This document shows, piece after piece, positions 23,383-32,400 of a stretch of 64,000 nucleotides of DNA (position 1 is the stretch's first letter; each line of letters begins with the position of its first letter). A model generated the notes under the pieces. That model saw only the letters and a list, made by a program, of their open reading frames with translations. It did no database searches and was not told the origin of the DNA. The stretch spans positions 1-64,000 of the forward strand of contig JAZQEC010000005.1 in assembly GCA_045538755.1 (NCBI GenBank), given 5' to 3'. Position numbers and translations under genes: made by a program. This DNA is from UBA1738 sp045538755 (GTDB lineage Bacteria; Bacillota; Clostridia; UBA1381).

Positions 23383-24327
23383 ATGGAAAATAAATTCAAA
23401 TATACTCTTGACAATAAAAGATATCATACCTGGAACTATTACCTTAACACTATCTTTGGCGAGAAGGTGTTCAAGGTGGCATTAAATGGCGGATTTACCT
23501 GCCCGAATATTGACGGGAAAAAGGGATATGGCGGCTGCACCTACTGCCTTTTGGGAAGCGGTGATTTTGCCGGAGATCCGTCGCACGCTATCGAAGTGCA
23601 GTTTGAGGAAATAAAGGCACGAATGCACAAAAAATGGCCAAAAGCAAAGTACATAGCGTATTTTCAGGCAAACACCAACACCTATGCCACAGCCGATGAA
23701 CTTCGTGAAAAATTTGAGCCTGTTTTGAAGAAGGACGGAGTTTTGGGAATCAGTATTGCAACCCGTGCCGACTGCCTTGAAGACGATGTATTAGAGTACC
23801 TTTCGGAGCTTAACGAAAGAGTTTATCTTATGGTAGAGCTTGGACTTCAGACTGTTTTTGATGAAACAGGGAATAGGATAAACAGATGCCATTCGTATAG
23901 CGAGTTTCTGGACGGATATAATAAGCTCAAAGAGCGGAACATAAAAACCTGTGTTCATCTTATTTTAGGCTTGCCCGGAGAGACTCACGAAATGATGATG
24001 GAAAGTGCTAAAACGATAGCAAAATTAGAGCCCGAGTGCGTCAAACTGCATCTTCTTCATATATTAAAAGGAACTAAAATTGCAAAGCAATATGAAAACG
24101 GCGAATTTAGAACATTGACCTTAAATGAATATGTAAATACAGTTGTTGACTGCCTTGAATATTTTTCGGAAGAAACCGTTATCCAAAGGCTTACAGGAGA
24201 CGGCGGTAGGGATACACTTGTTGCACCGCTGTGGAGCCTTAAAAAATTTGTTGTTTTGAATGAAATTGATAAAGAAATGGTGCGACGAGATACATATCAG
24301 GGTGTAAAATTTAAAGAATTGCAGTAA
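23383..24327 (+). CDS. TIGR01212-family radical SAM protein (YtqA-like)
   Basis: This 314-residue enzyme has an iron-sulfur cysteine set CPNIDGKKGYGGCTYC at about residues 41-56, in the arrangement of the TIGR01212/YtqA family rather than the usual CxxxCxxC. A TIM-barrel-like core follows (YFQANTNTYA, GISIATRADCL, ELGLQTVFDETG, HLILGLPGET). The substrate is not known. AGGAAG precedes the ATG. It is a single-gene unit between two terminators. Confidence 0.9.
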   Translation: MENKFKYTLDNKRYHTWNYYLNTIFGEKVFKVALNGGFTCPNIDGKKGYGGCTYCLLGSGDFAGDPSHAIEVQFEEIKARMHKKWPKAKYIAYFQANTNTYATADELREKFEPVLKKDGVLGISIATRADCLEDDVLEYLSELNERVYLMVELGLQTVFDETGNRINRCHSYSEFLDGYNKLKERNIKTCVHLILGLPGETHEMMMESAKTIAKLEPECVKLHLLHILKGTKIAKQYENGEFRTLTLNEYVNTVVDCLEYFSEETVIQRLTGDGGRDTLVAPLWSLKKFVVLNEIDKEMVRRDTYQGVKFKELQ

Positions 24328-24360
24328 AAATCCGCAGCCTTTATAAGCTGCGGATTTTTT
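24326..24360. terminator. bidirectional terminator
   Basis: AAAAATCCGCAGC pairs with GCTGCGGATTTTTT. It serves the radical SAM gene (plus) and the SGNH pseudogene (minus). Confidence 0.9.
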
Positions 24361-24779
24361 AGTCGTACATTTCTGTTGTTTTCTTTACAACGTCTCCACG
24401 AATCTGGTCTAAAAAATCTATGTTTTCAAGATATGCTGCAAGAAGGTCTGCCAAAATGCCTTCCTGCATTTTTTGCTTGACAGCCTCTTTTCTTTCTTCA
24501 ATAGATTTTGGTGGCTCATGTTGCCACAACATACAGTCTCTTTCAACAAACATAAGATTACGGAGTTTTTGCTCTGCATCATAGCGGACTTTATTTTTCT
24601 CTGACAGAACACAAACCTTGTCAGGCTCAATTTCGGATTTTTCGCCGATTGCCTTCAAAAAGATTTCCGCCATAATGTGCCAAAAAATGTTCACAGATTT
24701 CAGCAATCCATTGTCCTTTGGCGGTGATGCTGTCACCTAAAAAGCAGATGCGATCATATTTATTCAAATGAAGTATCAT
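24359..24779 (-). pseudogene. SGNH/GDSL hydrolase with internal deletion and frameshift
   Basis: A promoter and ribosome site lead to MILHLNKYDRICFLGDSITA, the start of an SGNH hydrolase with its GDS nucleophile motif (24779 downward). This frame stops at 24627. A different frame then continues as HIMAEIFLKAIG and onward to 24359, which matches the part after the catalytic Asp-x-x-His of such enzymes. The join lies near 24685-24695. The central part, with the Gly and Asn blocks and the DxxH pair, is missing. The gene is therefore inactive. The 125-codon frame from 24736 is not an independent gene. Confidence 0.8.
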
Positions 24780-24810
24780 AAGGACTCACCCTTTCTTTTG
24801 TGCTAAGGAT

Positions 24811-24839
24811 ATAGTAGCATAATTGTGAGTTTGAGTCAA
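24811..24839 (-). promoter_or_regulatory. sigma-A promoter of the SGNH pseudogene
   Basis: TTGACT (24834-24839) and TACTAT (24811-24816) are 17 bases apart on the minus strand; still intact. Confidence 0.8.
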
Positions 24840-24980
24840 CACTTGTACATTCATAAAGAACGTGTCACAATAAAATATCACGTATAAATTTAATTGGGCT
24901 GATTTTGGGCATATACATAAACGATAGAGAGGCGGAAGTCTTTAACCTAAACGTCGCAACTTGCTAAAAAGGTATTTCTA

Positions 24981-25778
24981 CTATGCTGTGAGACTATTTT
25001 TCTTTCTGCCAAACCATATAATTCCAGAAATTCCGATCAAAATTCCCAAAAATGCGACAATCTGTGAAATCCCAACAATATCAGGTATTGCATAAAGTAT
25101 ATATTCCGGCTGTCTCATTCCTTCGAGGAATAGTCTTCCAAGACTATACCAGAAGATGTAGAAGAAAAATACCTGACCGTCGCTTTTTTTGCGGTCTCGG
25201 AATATTAAAATCAGAACAAGTCCGACAAGATTCCAAAGACCTTCATATAGAAATAGCGGATGAACTCCCGCCTTGCCGTTAATGGTCATTCGGAAAAAAC
25301 TGTCGGTTTCTTTCCCATACACTTCGGCATTAAAGAAATTTCCCCATCTGCCGATTATCTGCCCAATTAAAAGTCCGGGCGATGCAACGTCAAATACCTT
25401 TAAAACATTTAGCTTTTTTATTCTGCAGTATACGTAAGCAGAGCCGATTGCGCCGATTAAAGCACCGTAAATCGCAATTCCGCCTTCCCAAATTTTAAAT
25501 ATGTTCCAGAAACTTCCGATTGATTCCCAGTCAAAAATGCAGTAGTAAATTCTTGCGCAAATAATACCGAAAACCAAACCCCATAAAGAAATGTCAAATA
25601 TGTGGTCCGGCTCAACACCACGCTTTTTTGATGTGGCAGAAACAAACGCCATTCCGCCTAAATATCCTGACAAAATACAAAGTGCGTACCAGTAAATTTC
25701 ACGTCCAAAAACGGTAAATGCAACTCGGCTTATGGTAAATTCAAGACCGAGCGCGGGAAATGCTATTATATTTTCCAA
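24981..25778 (-). CDS. lgt: prolipoprotein diacylglyceryl transferase Lgt
   Basis: This 265-residue membrane enzyme transfers diacylglycerol to the lipobox cysteine of prolipoproteins. The signature GRWGNFFNAEVYG at about residues 142-154 contains the essential Arg and Asn, and about seven membrane helices are visible. The start is a TTG at 25778, one base after the tex stop; AAAGGAGG lies inside the last tex codons 9 bases upstream. It should modify the lipoproteins encoded elsewhere in this window. Confidence 0.93.
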   Translation of the reverse strand: MENIIAFPALGLEFTISRVAFTVFGREIYWYALCILSGYLGGMAFVSATSKKRGVEPDHIFDISLWGLVFGIICARIYYCIFDWESIGSFWNIFKIWEGGIAIYGALIGAIGSAYVYCRIKKLNVLKVFDVASPGLLIGQIIGRWGNFFNAEVYGKETDSFFRMTINGKAGVHPLFLYEGLWNLVGLVLILIFRDRKKSDGQVFFFYIFWYSLGRLFLEGMRQPEYILYAIPDIVGISQIVAFLGILIGISGIIWFGRKKNSLTA

Positions 25779-25779
25779 G

Positions 25780-27933
25780 CTACTGCGCCTCCTTTATTGA
25801 AAGTGAAATTCTTTTCTTTTTGAGGTCAATGTCAAGCACCTTAACCTTTACGATGTCGCCCACAGAAAGCACATCAAGTGGGTGCTTTATATATCTGTCG
25901 GATATGTGCGAAATATGCACAAGGCCGTCCTGATGTACTCCTATGTCGACGAATGCGCCGAAGTCAATTACGTTTCTGACAGTTCCTTTCATAATCATTC
26001 CGGCCTTTAAGTCTTCCATACTCATAACATCTGACATAAGTATCGGCTGCGGTAGTTCTTCTCTTGGATCGCGTCCTTTTTTTAAGAGCCCATCAGCGAT
26101 ATCGCGAAGCGTAGGAATACCAGCCGAAAGCTCGTCTGCAAGCTTTTTGATGTCAAGCTTTTTGAGCCTGTCCTTTAAGTCGCTGATATTATTTTCCGAA
26201 ACGTCTTGAGTGGTGTATCCAAGCTTTTTTAAAAGCTCTGTTGCAACCGAGTAGCTTTCAGGATGGACAGAAGTATTGTCAAAGACATTAGTGCCGCCGT
26301 CAATCCGCAAAAATCCCGCGCACTGCTCGAATGCCTTTTTGCCAAGCTTTGCAACCTTTAGAAGCTGTTTTCTGTCAGTGAACTTGCCGTTTTCCTCACG
26401 ATAAGCGGTTATGTTTTTTGCGATTGCGGAGTTAATGCCTGAAATGTAGGAAAGAAGTGACGGAGAAGCTGTGTTTAGGTCTACGCCGACACTGTTTACA
26501 CAGTCTTCAACCACTCCGCCAAGGGCGTCACCGAGCATTTTTTGGTTCATATCGTGCTGATACTGACCAACCCCGATTGCTTTTGGGTCAATCTTCACAA
26601 GCTCTGCAAGCGGGTCTTGCAGGCGGCGTGCAATAGAAACTGCACTTCTTAAAGATACGTCAAAATCCGGAAATTCCTCGGCGGCAAGCTTTGATGCTGA
26701 ATATACAGATGCACCTGCTTCGCTTACTACCATATAATAAACATCACGTTCAAGCTCTTTAATAAGCTCTGCGGCAAGGATTTCGGTTTCTTTTGAAGCG
26801 GTTCCGTTTCCGATTGAAATAAGATTTACATTATGCCTTTCAATCAGGGTTTTTAATATTTTCTTCGCCTTTTCTTTATCGTGGTTGGCAAGAGTGCAAT
26901 ATACCACATTGGTATCCAAAACCTTTCCTGTATCATCGACCACCGCAACCTTACAGCCGGTACGGTATCCTGGGTCCAGCCCCAAAACAGTCCTTCCTTT
27001 AATTGGCGGCTGAAGCAAAAGTCCGTTTAGATTTTTTGCAAACACCTTTATTGCAGCTTCGCCTGCTCTGTCTGTTAATGCATTTCGTATTTCGGTCTCA
27101 ATAGAAGGCGCAATAAGCCGTTTATAACTATCACAAGCTGCAAGCGCAACAGTTTCGGTTGAAGGAACAGGCTTTTTCAAAAGCACTTCGCCCTTTATAT
27201 AATTAGTACAAATTTCTTCTTCTACCGACAATTTTACCGACAAAAATCCATCTTTTTCGCCTCGGTTGATTGCAAGAATGCGGTGGTTTGCAAGCTTTTT
27301 GGCGGGTTCGGAAAATTCGTAATACATACTGTAAACACTGTCCTCATCTTTTGCGGCTTTTGTAACTATCATACCGTGTTCTAAGGAAAGCTCACGTATT
27401 CGTTTGCGATAGTCTGCATTATCCGAAATGGTTTCGGCAATGATGTCCATAGCACCTGCCATTGCATCTTCTGCCGTTTCAACGCCCTTTTCTGAATCAA
27501 TGTAGTCAAGTGCAAGTATTTCGGGCGCGGCGTCAGAGCTTTGTGCAAAAATGATGTCTGCAAGCCCTTCTAGCCCCTTTTCTTTTGCGATTGTCGCACG
27601 AGTACGGCGTTTCGGACGATATGGGCGGTAAATGTCGTCAAGTTCGGTAATTGTCCTTGCGTTTTCAATGGCCTCCTTCAATTCGTCAGTGAGTTTGCCT
27701 TGTTCGTCGATAAGGCGCAGCACCTCTTCTTTTTTGGCTTCAAAATTCCGCAGATACTCAAGGCGGACAGAAAGCTCTCTTAAAACTTCGTCACTAAGCT
27801 CGCCCGTTGCTTCCTTTCTGTAACGTGCAATAAAAGGAACAGTACAGCCTTCATCTATGAGCTTTAACGTATTTGTAACCTGAAACTCCTTCAGGCAAAA
27901 TTCGTCCATAAGAATTTTCGTGATTTTATCCAT
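25780..27933 (-). CDS. tex: Tex-family S1 RNA-binding protein
   Basis: This 717-residue protein has the Tex architecture: N-terminal helices (FIARYRKEATGELSDE at about 32-47), a YqgF-like RNase H fold (VLGLDPGYRTGCKVAVVD at about 320-337), helix-hairpin-helix segments (about 480-560) and a C-terminal S1 domain (about 635-710, GTVRNVIDFGAFVDIG). It binds nucleic acids and is linked to transcription accessory roles. The start at 27933 follows GGAGGATT; an upstream reading from 28017 overlaps the promoter. It forms an operon with lgt. Confidence 0.95.
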   Translation of the reverse strand: MDKITKILMDEFCLKEFQVTNTLKLIDEGCTVPFIARYRKEATGELSDEVLRELSVRLEYLRNFEAKKEEVLRLIDEQGKLTDELKEAIENARTITELDDIYRPYRPKRRTRATIAKEKGLEGLADIIFAQSSDAAPEILALDYIDSEKGVETAEDAMAGAMDIIAETISDNADYRKRIRELSLEHGMIVTKAAKDEDSVYSMYYEFSEPAKKLANHRILAINRGEKDGFLSVKLSVEEEICTNYIKGEVLLKKPVPSTETVALAACDSYKRLIAPSIETEIRNALTDRAGEAAIKVFAKNLNGLLLQPPIKGRTVLGLDPGYRTGCKVAVVDDTGKVLDTNVVYCTLANHDKEKAKKILKTLIERHNVNLISIGNGTASKETEILAAELIKELERDVYYMVVSEAGASVYSASKLAAEEFPDFDVSLRSAVSIARRLQDPLAELVKIDPKAIGVGQYQHDMNQKMLGDALGGVVEDCVNSVGVDLNTASPSLLSYISGINSAIAKNITAYREENGKFTDRKQLLKVAKLGKKAFEQCAGFLRIDGGTNVFDNTSVHPESYSVATELLKKLGYTTQDVSENNISDLKDRLKKLDIKKLADELSAGIPTLRDIADGLLKKGRDPREELPQPILMSDVMSMEDLKAGMIMKGTVRNVIDFGAFVDIGVHQDGLVHISHISDRYIKHPLDVLSVGDIVKVKVLDIDLKKKRISLSIKEAQ

Positions 27934-27963
27934 TTTCCAATCCTCCGTATTCGTAATGTCTAC

Positions 27964-27992
27964 ATTATATAACTTTTTTAAATTTTTGACAA
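27964..27992 (-). promoter_or_regulatory. sigma-A promoter of tex-lgt
   Basis: TTGTCA (27987-27992) and TATAAT (27964-27969) are 17 bases apart on the minus strand. Confidence 0.8.
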
Positions 27993-28078
27993 GTGCAAAA
28001 TTATCGCCTTGAAACAATAATAAAGTAATATTTGTAACAAAACTCTAAAAAATTTTTAATTTTTTTTTGGAAAAACTA

Positions 28079-28107
28079 TTGCCAATTTTGATTTTATGTT
28101 ATATAAT
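28079..28107 (+). promoter_or_regulatory. sigma-A promoter of the mra/mur cluster
   Basis: TTGCCA (28079-28084) and TATAAT (28102-28107) are 17 bases apart. The MraZ boxes begin at the last base of the -10 element, so a bound repressor would cover the transcription start. Confidence 0.8.
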
Positions 28108-28141
28108 GGGTGAGTAATGGAGCAAAATGGAGCGTTTTGGA
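28107..28141 (+). promoter_or_regulatory. MraZ operator: four TGG(G/A) boxes
   Basis: TGGG at 28107 and TGGA at 28118, 28128 and 28138 recur with spacing 11, 10 and 10 bases. MraZ is known to bind repeated TGGG-type boxes with about 10-base spacing upstream of its own gene, so autoregulation is likely. Confidence 0.65.
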
Positions 28142-28195
28142 AGAAAATCCCTTGTTGGGTCCATTAATCCCAGTTTTGGAAAGGATGGTGCAAAG

Positions 28196-28639
28196 ATGGT
28201 TAATTTTGTCGGCGAATATCCGAGACAGCTTGATGATCGCGGCAGATTTATTTTGCCTGCCAAGATAAGAGAAAAACTGTCGGGCACCGTCTATGTAACC
28301 CGTTCACCTATTGATGAGTGCCTTAATCTTTATACAGAAGAGGAATGGGAGACAATAGCTGCTAAAGTGAGAGCGTTGCCTACTGTTACCGACAGAAATG
28401 CGGCGGCACTCCAGAGAAAGCTTTTCGGTAAAGCTATTTCCTGTGAGGTGGACAAGCAGGGTCGTATTCCACTTACCGCAGAGCTGATTGAGTTCGCGCA
28501 TATGAAAAAGGACATTGTTTTGGTGGGTGTAAACTCAAAGCTGGAAATTTGGGATAGCGAAAGCTGGAAAACTATTGACGGCGCAATAGATGCAGAAGCG
28601 ATTATTGAAGGCATTTCGAAATACGAAATTAATATATGA
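28196..28639 (+). CDS. mraZ: transcriptional regulator MraZ
   Basis: This 147-residue protein has two SpoVT/AbrB-like half-domains, each marked by a D-x-x-G-R core: LDDRGRFILPAKIR at about 11-24 and VDKQGRIPLTAEL at about 85-97. MraZ forms rings and represses the division and wall cluster. The start MVNFVGEY at 28196 fits the family length; the longer reading from 28127 would run through the operator region. AAAGGATG lies upstream. It is followed by rsmH as in nearly all bacteria. Confidence 0.93.
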   Translation: MVNFVGEYPRQLDDRGRFILPAKIREKLSGTVYVTRSPIDECLNLYTEEEWETIAAKVRALPTVTDRNAAALQRKLFGKAISCEVDKQGRIPLTAELIEFAHMKKDIVLVGVNSKLEIWDSESWKTIDGAIDAEAIIEGISKYEINI

Positions 28640-28646
28640 GGCAGAT

Positions 28647-29579
28647 ATGGAGTTTAAACATTATTCTGTAATGCTTGCACAAACCGTAGACGGTTTAAAT
28701 GTTAAGGACGGCGGAATTTATGCTGACGGAACGCTTGGTGGTGGCGGACACTCGCTGGAAATCCTGTCAAGAGCTGACAATGTGAGGCTTATAGGTATCG
28801 ATCAGGACACCGATGCGCTTGCGGCAGCAAGAAAAAGGCTTTCGGCATTTGGGCAGAACGTTACATATGTAAATGATAACTTCCGAAACGTAAGTTCAAT
28901 ACTGGACGAGCTCGGTATTGATGCTATTGACGGAATGGTTTTGGATTTGGGAGTTTCGTCGTATCAGCTTGACAATGCAGAGCGGGGGTTTTCCTATATG
29001 CAGGACGCACCGCTTGATATGCGTATGAATAAAGATGCTAAACTAACTGCGTATGATGTTGTGAACAGCTATCAAGAAGATGAACTGACCGACATTTTTT
29101 ACCGATTCGGTGAAGAAAACTGGTCAAGACGAATTGCAAAATTTATTGTTGACAAAAGAAAAACAAGCCCCGTGAAAACAACTCACGAGCTTGCAGAAAT
29201 TATAAGAGCCGCAATACCACAGGCGGCAAGAAAAGGCGAAAGCCACCCTGAAAAAAGGGTGTTTCAGGCGATAAGAATAGAAGTAAACGGAGAATTAGAT
29301 ATTTTAAAAGCCGCAATTTGCGATATTGTCGCACGACTTAAAAAAGGCGGAAGGCTTTCTGTTATAACCTTCCATTCTCTTGAAGACAGAATTGTCAAAC
29401 AGACATTCGCAGAGCTTGCAAAGGGCTGCGTGTGCCCTAGCGATTTCCCTGTCTGCGTTTGCGGTAAAAAGCCTGAAATAAAGGTGGTAACACGAAAACC
29501 TATACTGCCATCAAAAAAAGAGCTTGAAGAAAATTCGAGGTCTAAAAGTGCAAAGTTAAGGGTTGCAGAGAAACTTTAA
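28647..29579 (+). CDS. rsmH: 16S rRNA (cytosine1402-N4)-methyltransferase RsmH
   Basis: This 310-residue methyltransferase has the SAM site DGTLGGGGHS at about 28-37 and the family blocks LDLGVSSYQLD and RVFQAIRIEVN. It methylates C1402 of 16S rRNA. The start MEFKHYSV at 28647 follows GAGG and lies 7 bases after the mraZ stop; a reading from 28590 overlaps mraZ. Length is normal. Confidence 0.95.
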   Translation: MEFKHYSVMLAQTVDGLNVKDGGIYADGTLGGGGHSLEILSRADNVRLIGIDQDTDALAAARKRLSAFGQNVTYVNDNFRNVSSILDELGIDAIDGMVLDLGVSSYQLDNAERGFSYMQDAPLDMRMNKDAKLTAYDVVNSYQEDELTDIFYRFGEENWSRRIAKFIVDKRKTSPVKTTHELAEIIRAAIPQAARKGESHPEKRVFQAIRIEVNGELDILKAAICDIVARLKKGGRLSVITFHSLEDRIVKQTFAELAKGCVCPSDFPVCVCGKKPEIKVVTRKPILPSKKELEENSRSKSAKLRVAEKL

Positions 29580-29597
29580 GAAAGGAAGTCCGGACTG

Positions 29598-30062
29598 ATG
29601 AGATATAACGGTAATCTCGCTTACGATTGGGAATTTGAAAATAATTCTGCTCGTATTGAAGAAAAAGTACAAAAGCAAAAAGCCGAAATAAAAACAAAGG
29701 CAAAAGCTGAGTCTGTAAAAAAGCACAAAGTCCTTGCCGCTTGTGCAATTATGCTGGCGCTTTGTGCCGGACTTATGATTTCAAGAAACGTAGCCGTTTA
29801 CGAAAGCAGAAAAAATGTTGAAGATTTGCAGAAGGAGCTTAATTCGCTTAAGGAATATTCAAGTCAGAAGGCATTTGAAATCGACCAGAACCTTGACCTT
29901 GAAAGCATTGAGCAAGCTGCAAAAGAAAATCTTAATATGGTAAGACCGGAAAAGTATCAGACAGTATATGTTAATATAAAACAAGAGGATGTTACAGAGG
30001 TAACAGCCGACCAGGTGGAAGGAATAAGCGGTCTTTTTGGAATATTCGGGGGAAAGAAATAA
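29598..30062 (+). CDS. ftsL: FtsL-like septum protein
   Basis: This 154-residue bitopic protein has a charged cytoplasmic N-terminus (1-50), one membrane helix (about 52-70) and an extracellular coiled coil (about 73-100). Size, topology and position between rsmH and the PBP gene identify it as FtsL, which with FtsB-type partners activates the septal synthase. Sequence similarity in this family is always low, so the call rests on context. Confidence 0.75.
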   Translation: MRYNGNLAYDWEFENNSARIEEKVQKQKAEIKTKAKAESVKKHKVLAACAIMLALCAGLMISRNVAVYESRKNVEDLQKELNSLKEYSSQKAFEIDQNLDLESIEQAAKENLNMVRPEKYQTVYVNIKQEDVTEVTADQVEGISGLFGIFGGKK

Positions 30063-30102
30063 TAGAGTATAGTTAGATATATGTGGATAGGAATGGTACA
30101 GA

Positions 30103-32331
30103 ATGACTTTAGGCAAAATGAAAAAAAGGTCCCTGAGATTATTTGCTGTACTGGTTTCGCTTCTTGTAATCCTTGTCGGTAGAATTGGATACTGGCAGAT
30201 TATACGCGGCAGCGAAATGAAGGAGATTGTACTCCGCCAGCAGACGGGGCAAACGGCAATCAGTGCAAGCCGAGGCACGATATATGACAGAAACCAAAAA
30301 GTTTTAGCGGAAAGTGCAACAGTAAATACCGTTGTCTGCAATCCTCAGCAGATTAAAAAAGATGGCGGCGCAAACGTAGTTGCAGCATCCCTTGCAGAAA
30401 TCCTCAATATGGACGAGGAAGAAATTTTCGAGAAAATAACAAAAAACAATCAATTTCAATATATAAAGAAGAGAGTGACGGTTGAGGAAGCCGACGCAAT
30501 CAGAGAACTAAAAGATAGCTCAGTCAACAAGGAAATGGCTAAGCTTTTTTCTGGTATTTATTTTGAAGAAGATTCAAAGAGATATTATCAGTATAATATA
30601 GCATCGCATATCATAGGCTTTACCGGTTATGATAATAACGGTATTCAAGGTATCGAGCTTACTTTCGACGATTATTTGATGGGCAGAGCGGGAAGTATTT
30701 TGTCTGCAAAAACCGCATCGGGAAGCACGACGGCATATCAGTATGAAGAAGATTATGATGCCGAAAAGGGCGATGATGTGGTACTGACAATTGATGAGAC
30801 GATTCAGACGATTCTTGAAAAATATTTGGAGCAAGCGTGCGTCGAAAATGAGCTTAAAGAAGGTGCGTGCGGAATTGTTATGAATCCGAAAACGGGTGAA
30901 ATTCTGGCTATGGCAACAAAGCCGGATTTCGACCTTAATAAGCCGACAGACCTTTCAAGATTCCAGAAATTCGCAATAGAAATGGACGAAACCTTTGAAG
31001 CTGCTGAATCGGAAGATGATGAGGTAAGTAACGAAGCTGTTGCAAAAATAAGAAATAAAATGTGGCGAAACAAAGCCCTTTCAGATACTTATGAGCCAGG
31101 CTCTACATTTAAAATTTTGACAGCGGCAATGGCGCTTGAAGAAGGCGTTGCAAACCTTAATACGCAGTTCTATTGTTCGGGCTCAAAGCAGGTAGCAGAC
31201 CGACTTATAAGATGCCATAAGGCAGGAGGTCACGGTGGAGAGGACTTTGCGCGAGGTGTAATTAACTCCTGCAACGTTGTGTTCATGGACCTGGGAATGA
31301 AGCTCGGAAGCGATAAATTTCAAGAATATTTTAAAGCTTTTGGACTTACTGAAAAAACAGGCGTTGGACTTATTGGTGAGTCGGGAAGTGTTTACTATCA
31401 CGGAAAAATGTCTGAAACCGACATCGCGACAAGTTCATTCGGGCAGGGATTTTCTGTAACACCAATGCAGCTTATTACAGCAATTTCTTCGGTCATAAAC
31501 GGCGGAAACCTGATGAAGCCGCAGATTGTAAAGGAAATCAGAAATTCAGGAGGAATAGTAAAGAGTTTTTATCCTGAAGTTGTAAATAGAGTTATTTCGG
31601 AAGAAACATCGGCAACGATGCGCAATATATTGGAACAGGTTGTAGGCGATCCTAAAGGAACAGGTAAAAATGCTTACATTAAAGGATACCGACTTGGCGG
31701 AAAAACAGGAACATCGGAAAAAGGCCGTAATAACGGCAAGCGAATTGCCTCTTTTGTGGGCTTTGCGCCTGCTGACGACCCCGAAATTATCTGCCTTATT
31801 ATGCTTGACGAACCGCAGGTAGCTAACAAATACGGCGGAACTATTGCTGCACCGCTTGTTGGTTCTATTATAGAAGAAACACTCACATATATGGGTGTTG
31901 AGCGCCAGTACACTGAAGAAGAGGCACGTTCGGTTTCGGTAACTGTTCCTGACCTTCGTGAGCTTTCAGTAACGGTGGCAAAGGAAAGCATTGATTCAAA
32001 GAAGCTCAACATTAAAGTTGTCGGACAGGGAGATACTGTTGTTGACCAGCTCCCGAAACCTGGTGTAAACATTAGAGAAAATTCGACGATAATTGTATAT
32101 ACAGAAACCCGTGATGAAAATAAGAAGGTTGCGGTGCCTGACCTTACGGGACTCACCGTGCAGCAGGCGAAAAAACGTCTGGAAGATGCAGGTCTTAACT
32201 TCGAAATTGCGGGTGCAGGGCTTACAGAAACAGATGGTGCTTTTGCATTCAAGCAGAGCATTGCTGCAGGAACACTGGTTGAGCCTGCCACAGTTGTAAG
32301 CGTGGAATTCAGACACAGCTCATCAGACTAA
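30103..32331 (+). CDS. class B penicillin-binding protein with two PASTA domains (SpoVD/FtsI)
   Basis: This 742-residue transpeptidase has an N-terminal membrane anchor (about 8-28), a dimerisation domain with RGTIYDRN, and a catalytic domain. That domain carries STFK (Ser334), SCN (about residue 390) and KTG (about 533). Two PASTA domains follow (about 605-670 and 672-740). PASTA domains fit either SpoVD of sporulation or FtsI/Pbp2B of division; one gene may cover both. It cross-links septal peptidoglycan together with the adjacent FtsW. A hairpin directly downstream may attenuate expression of the mur genes. Confidence 0.92.
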   Translation: MTLGKMKKRSLRLFAVLVSLLVILVGRIGYWQIIRGSEMKEIVLRQQTGQTAISASRGTIYDRNQKVLAESATVNTVVCNPQQIKKDGGANVVAASLAEILNMDEEEIFEKITKNNQFQYIKKRVTVEEADAIRELKDSSVNKEMAKLFSGIYFEEDSKRYYQYNIASHIIGFTGYDNNGIQGIELTFDDYLMGRAGSILSAKTASGSTTAYQYEEDYDAEKGDDVVLTIDETIQTILEKYLEQACVENELKEGACGIVMNPKTGEILAMATKPDFDLNKPTDLSRFQKFAIEMDETFEAAESEDDEVSNEAVAKIRNKMWRNKALSDTYEPGSTFKILTAAMALEEGVANLNTQFYCSGSKQVADRLIRCHKAGGHGGEDFARGVINSCNVVFMDLGMKLGSDKFQEYFKAFGLTEKTGVGLIGESGSVYYHGKMSETDIATSSFGQGFSVTPMQLITAISSVINGGNLMKPQIVKEIRNSGGIVKSFYPEVVNRVISEETSATMRNILEQVVGDPKGTGKNAYIKGYRLGGKTGTSEKGRNNGKRIASFVGFAPADDPEIICLIMLDEPQVANKYGGTIAAPLVGSIIEETLTYMGVERQYTEEEARSVSVTVPDLRELSVTVAKESIDSKKLNIKVVGQGDTVVDQLPKPGVNIRENSTIIVYTETRDENKKVAVPDLTGLTVQQAKKRLEDAGLNFEIAGAGLTETDGAFAFKQSIAAGTLVEPATVVSVEFRHSSSD

Positions 32332-32337
32332 GAAACA

Positions 32338-32357
32338 GGGCGAACAAAAGTTCGCCC
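32338..32357 (+). terminator. GC-rich hairpin, possible attenuator
   Basis: GGGCGAAC pairs with GTTCGCCC around AAAA, followed by ACGTTTTG. The T-run is weak, so partial termination between the PBP gene and murE is likely. Confidence 0.5.
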
Positions 32358-32400
32358 ACGTTTTGCTTATATCAATAAATATTAGTAGGAGATTTTAAAA

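Noticed and set aside
24359..24736. 125-codon ORF as an independent gene
   Set aside because: Its start lies inside the SGNH frame and has no ribosome site; residues HIMAEIFLKAIG show it is the displaced C-terminal part of that gene.
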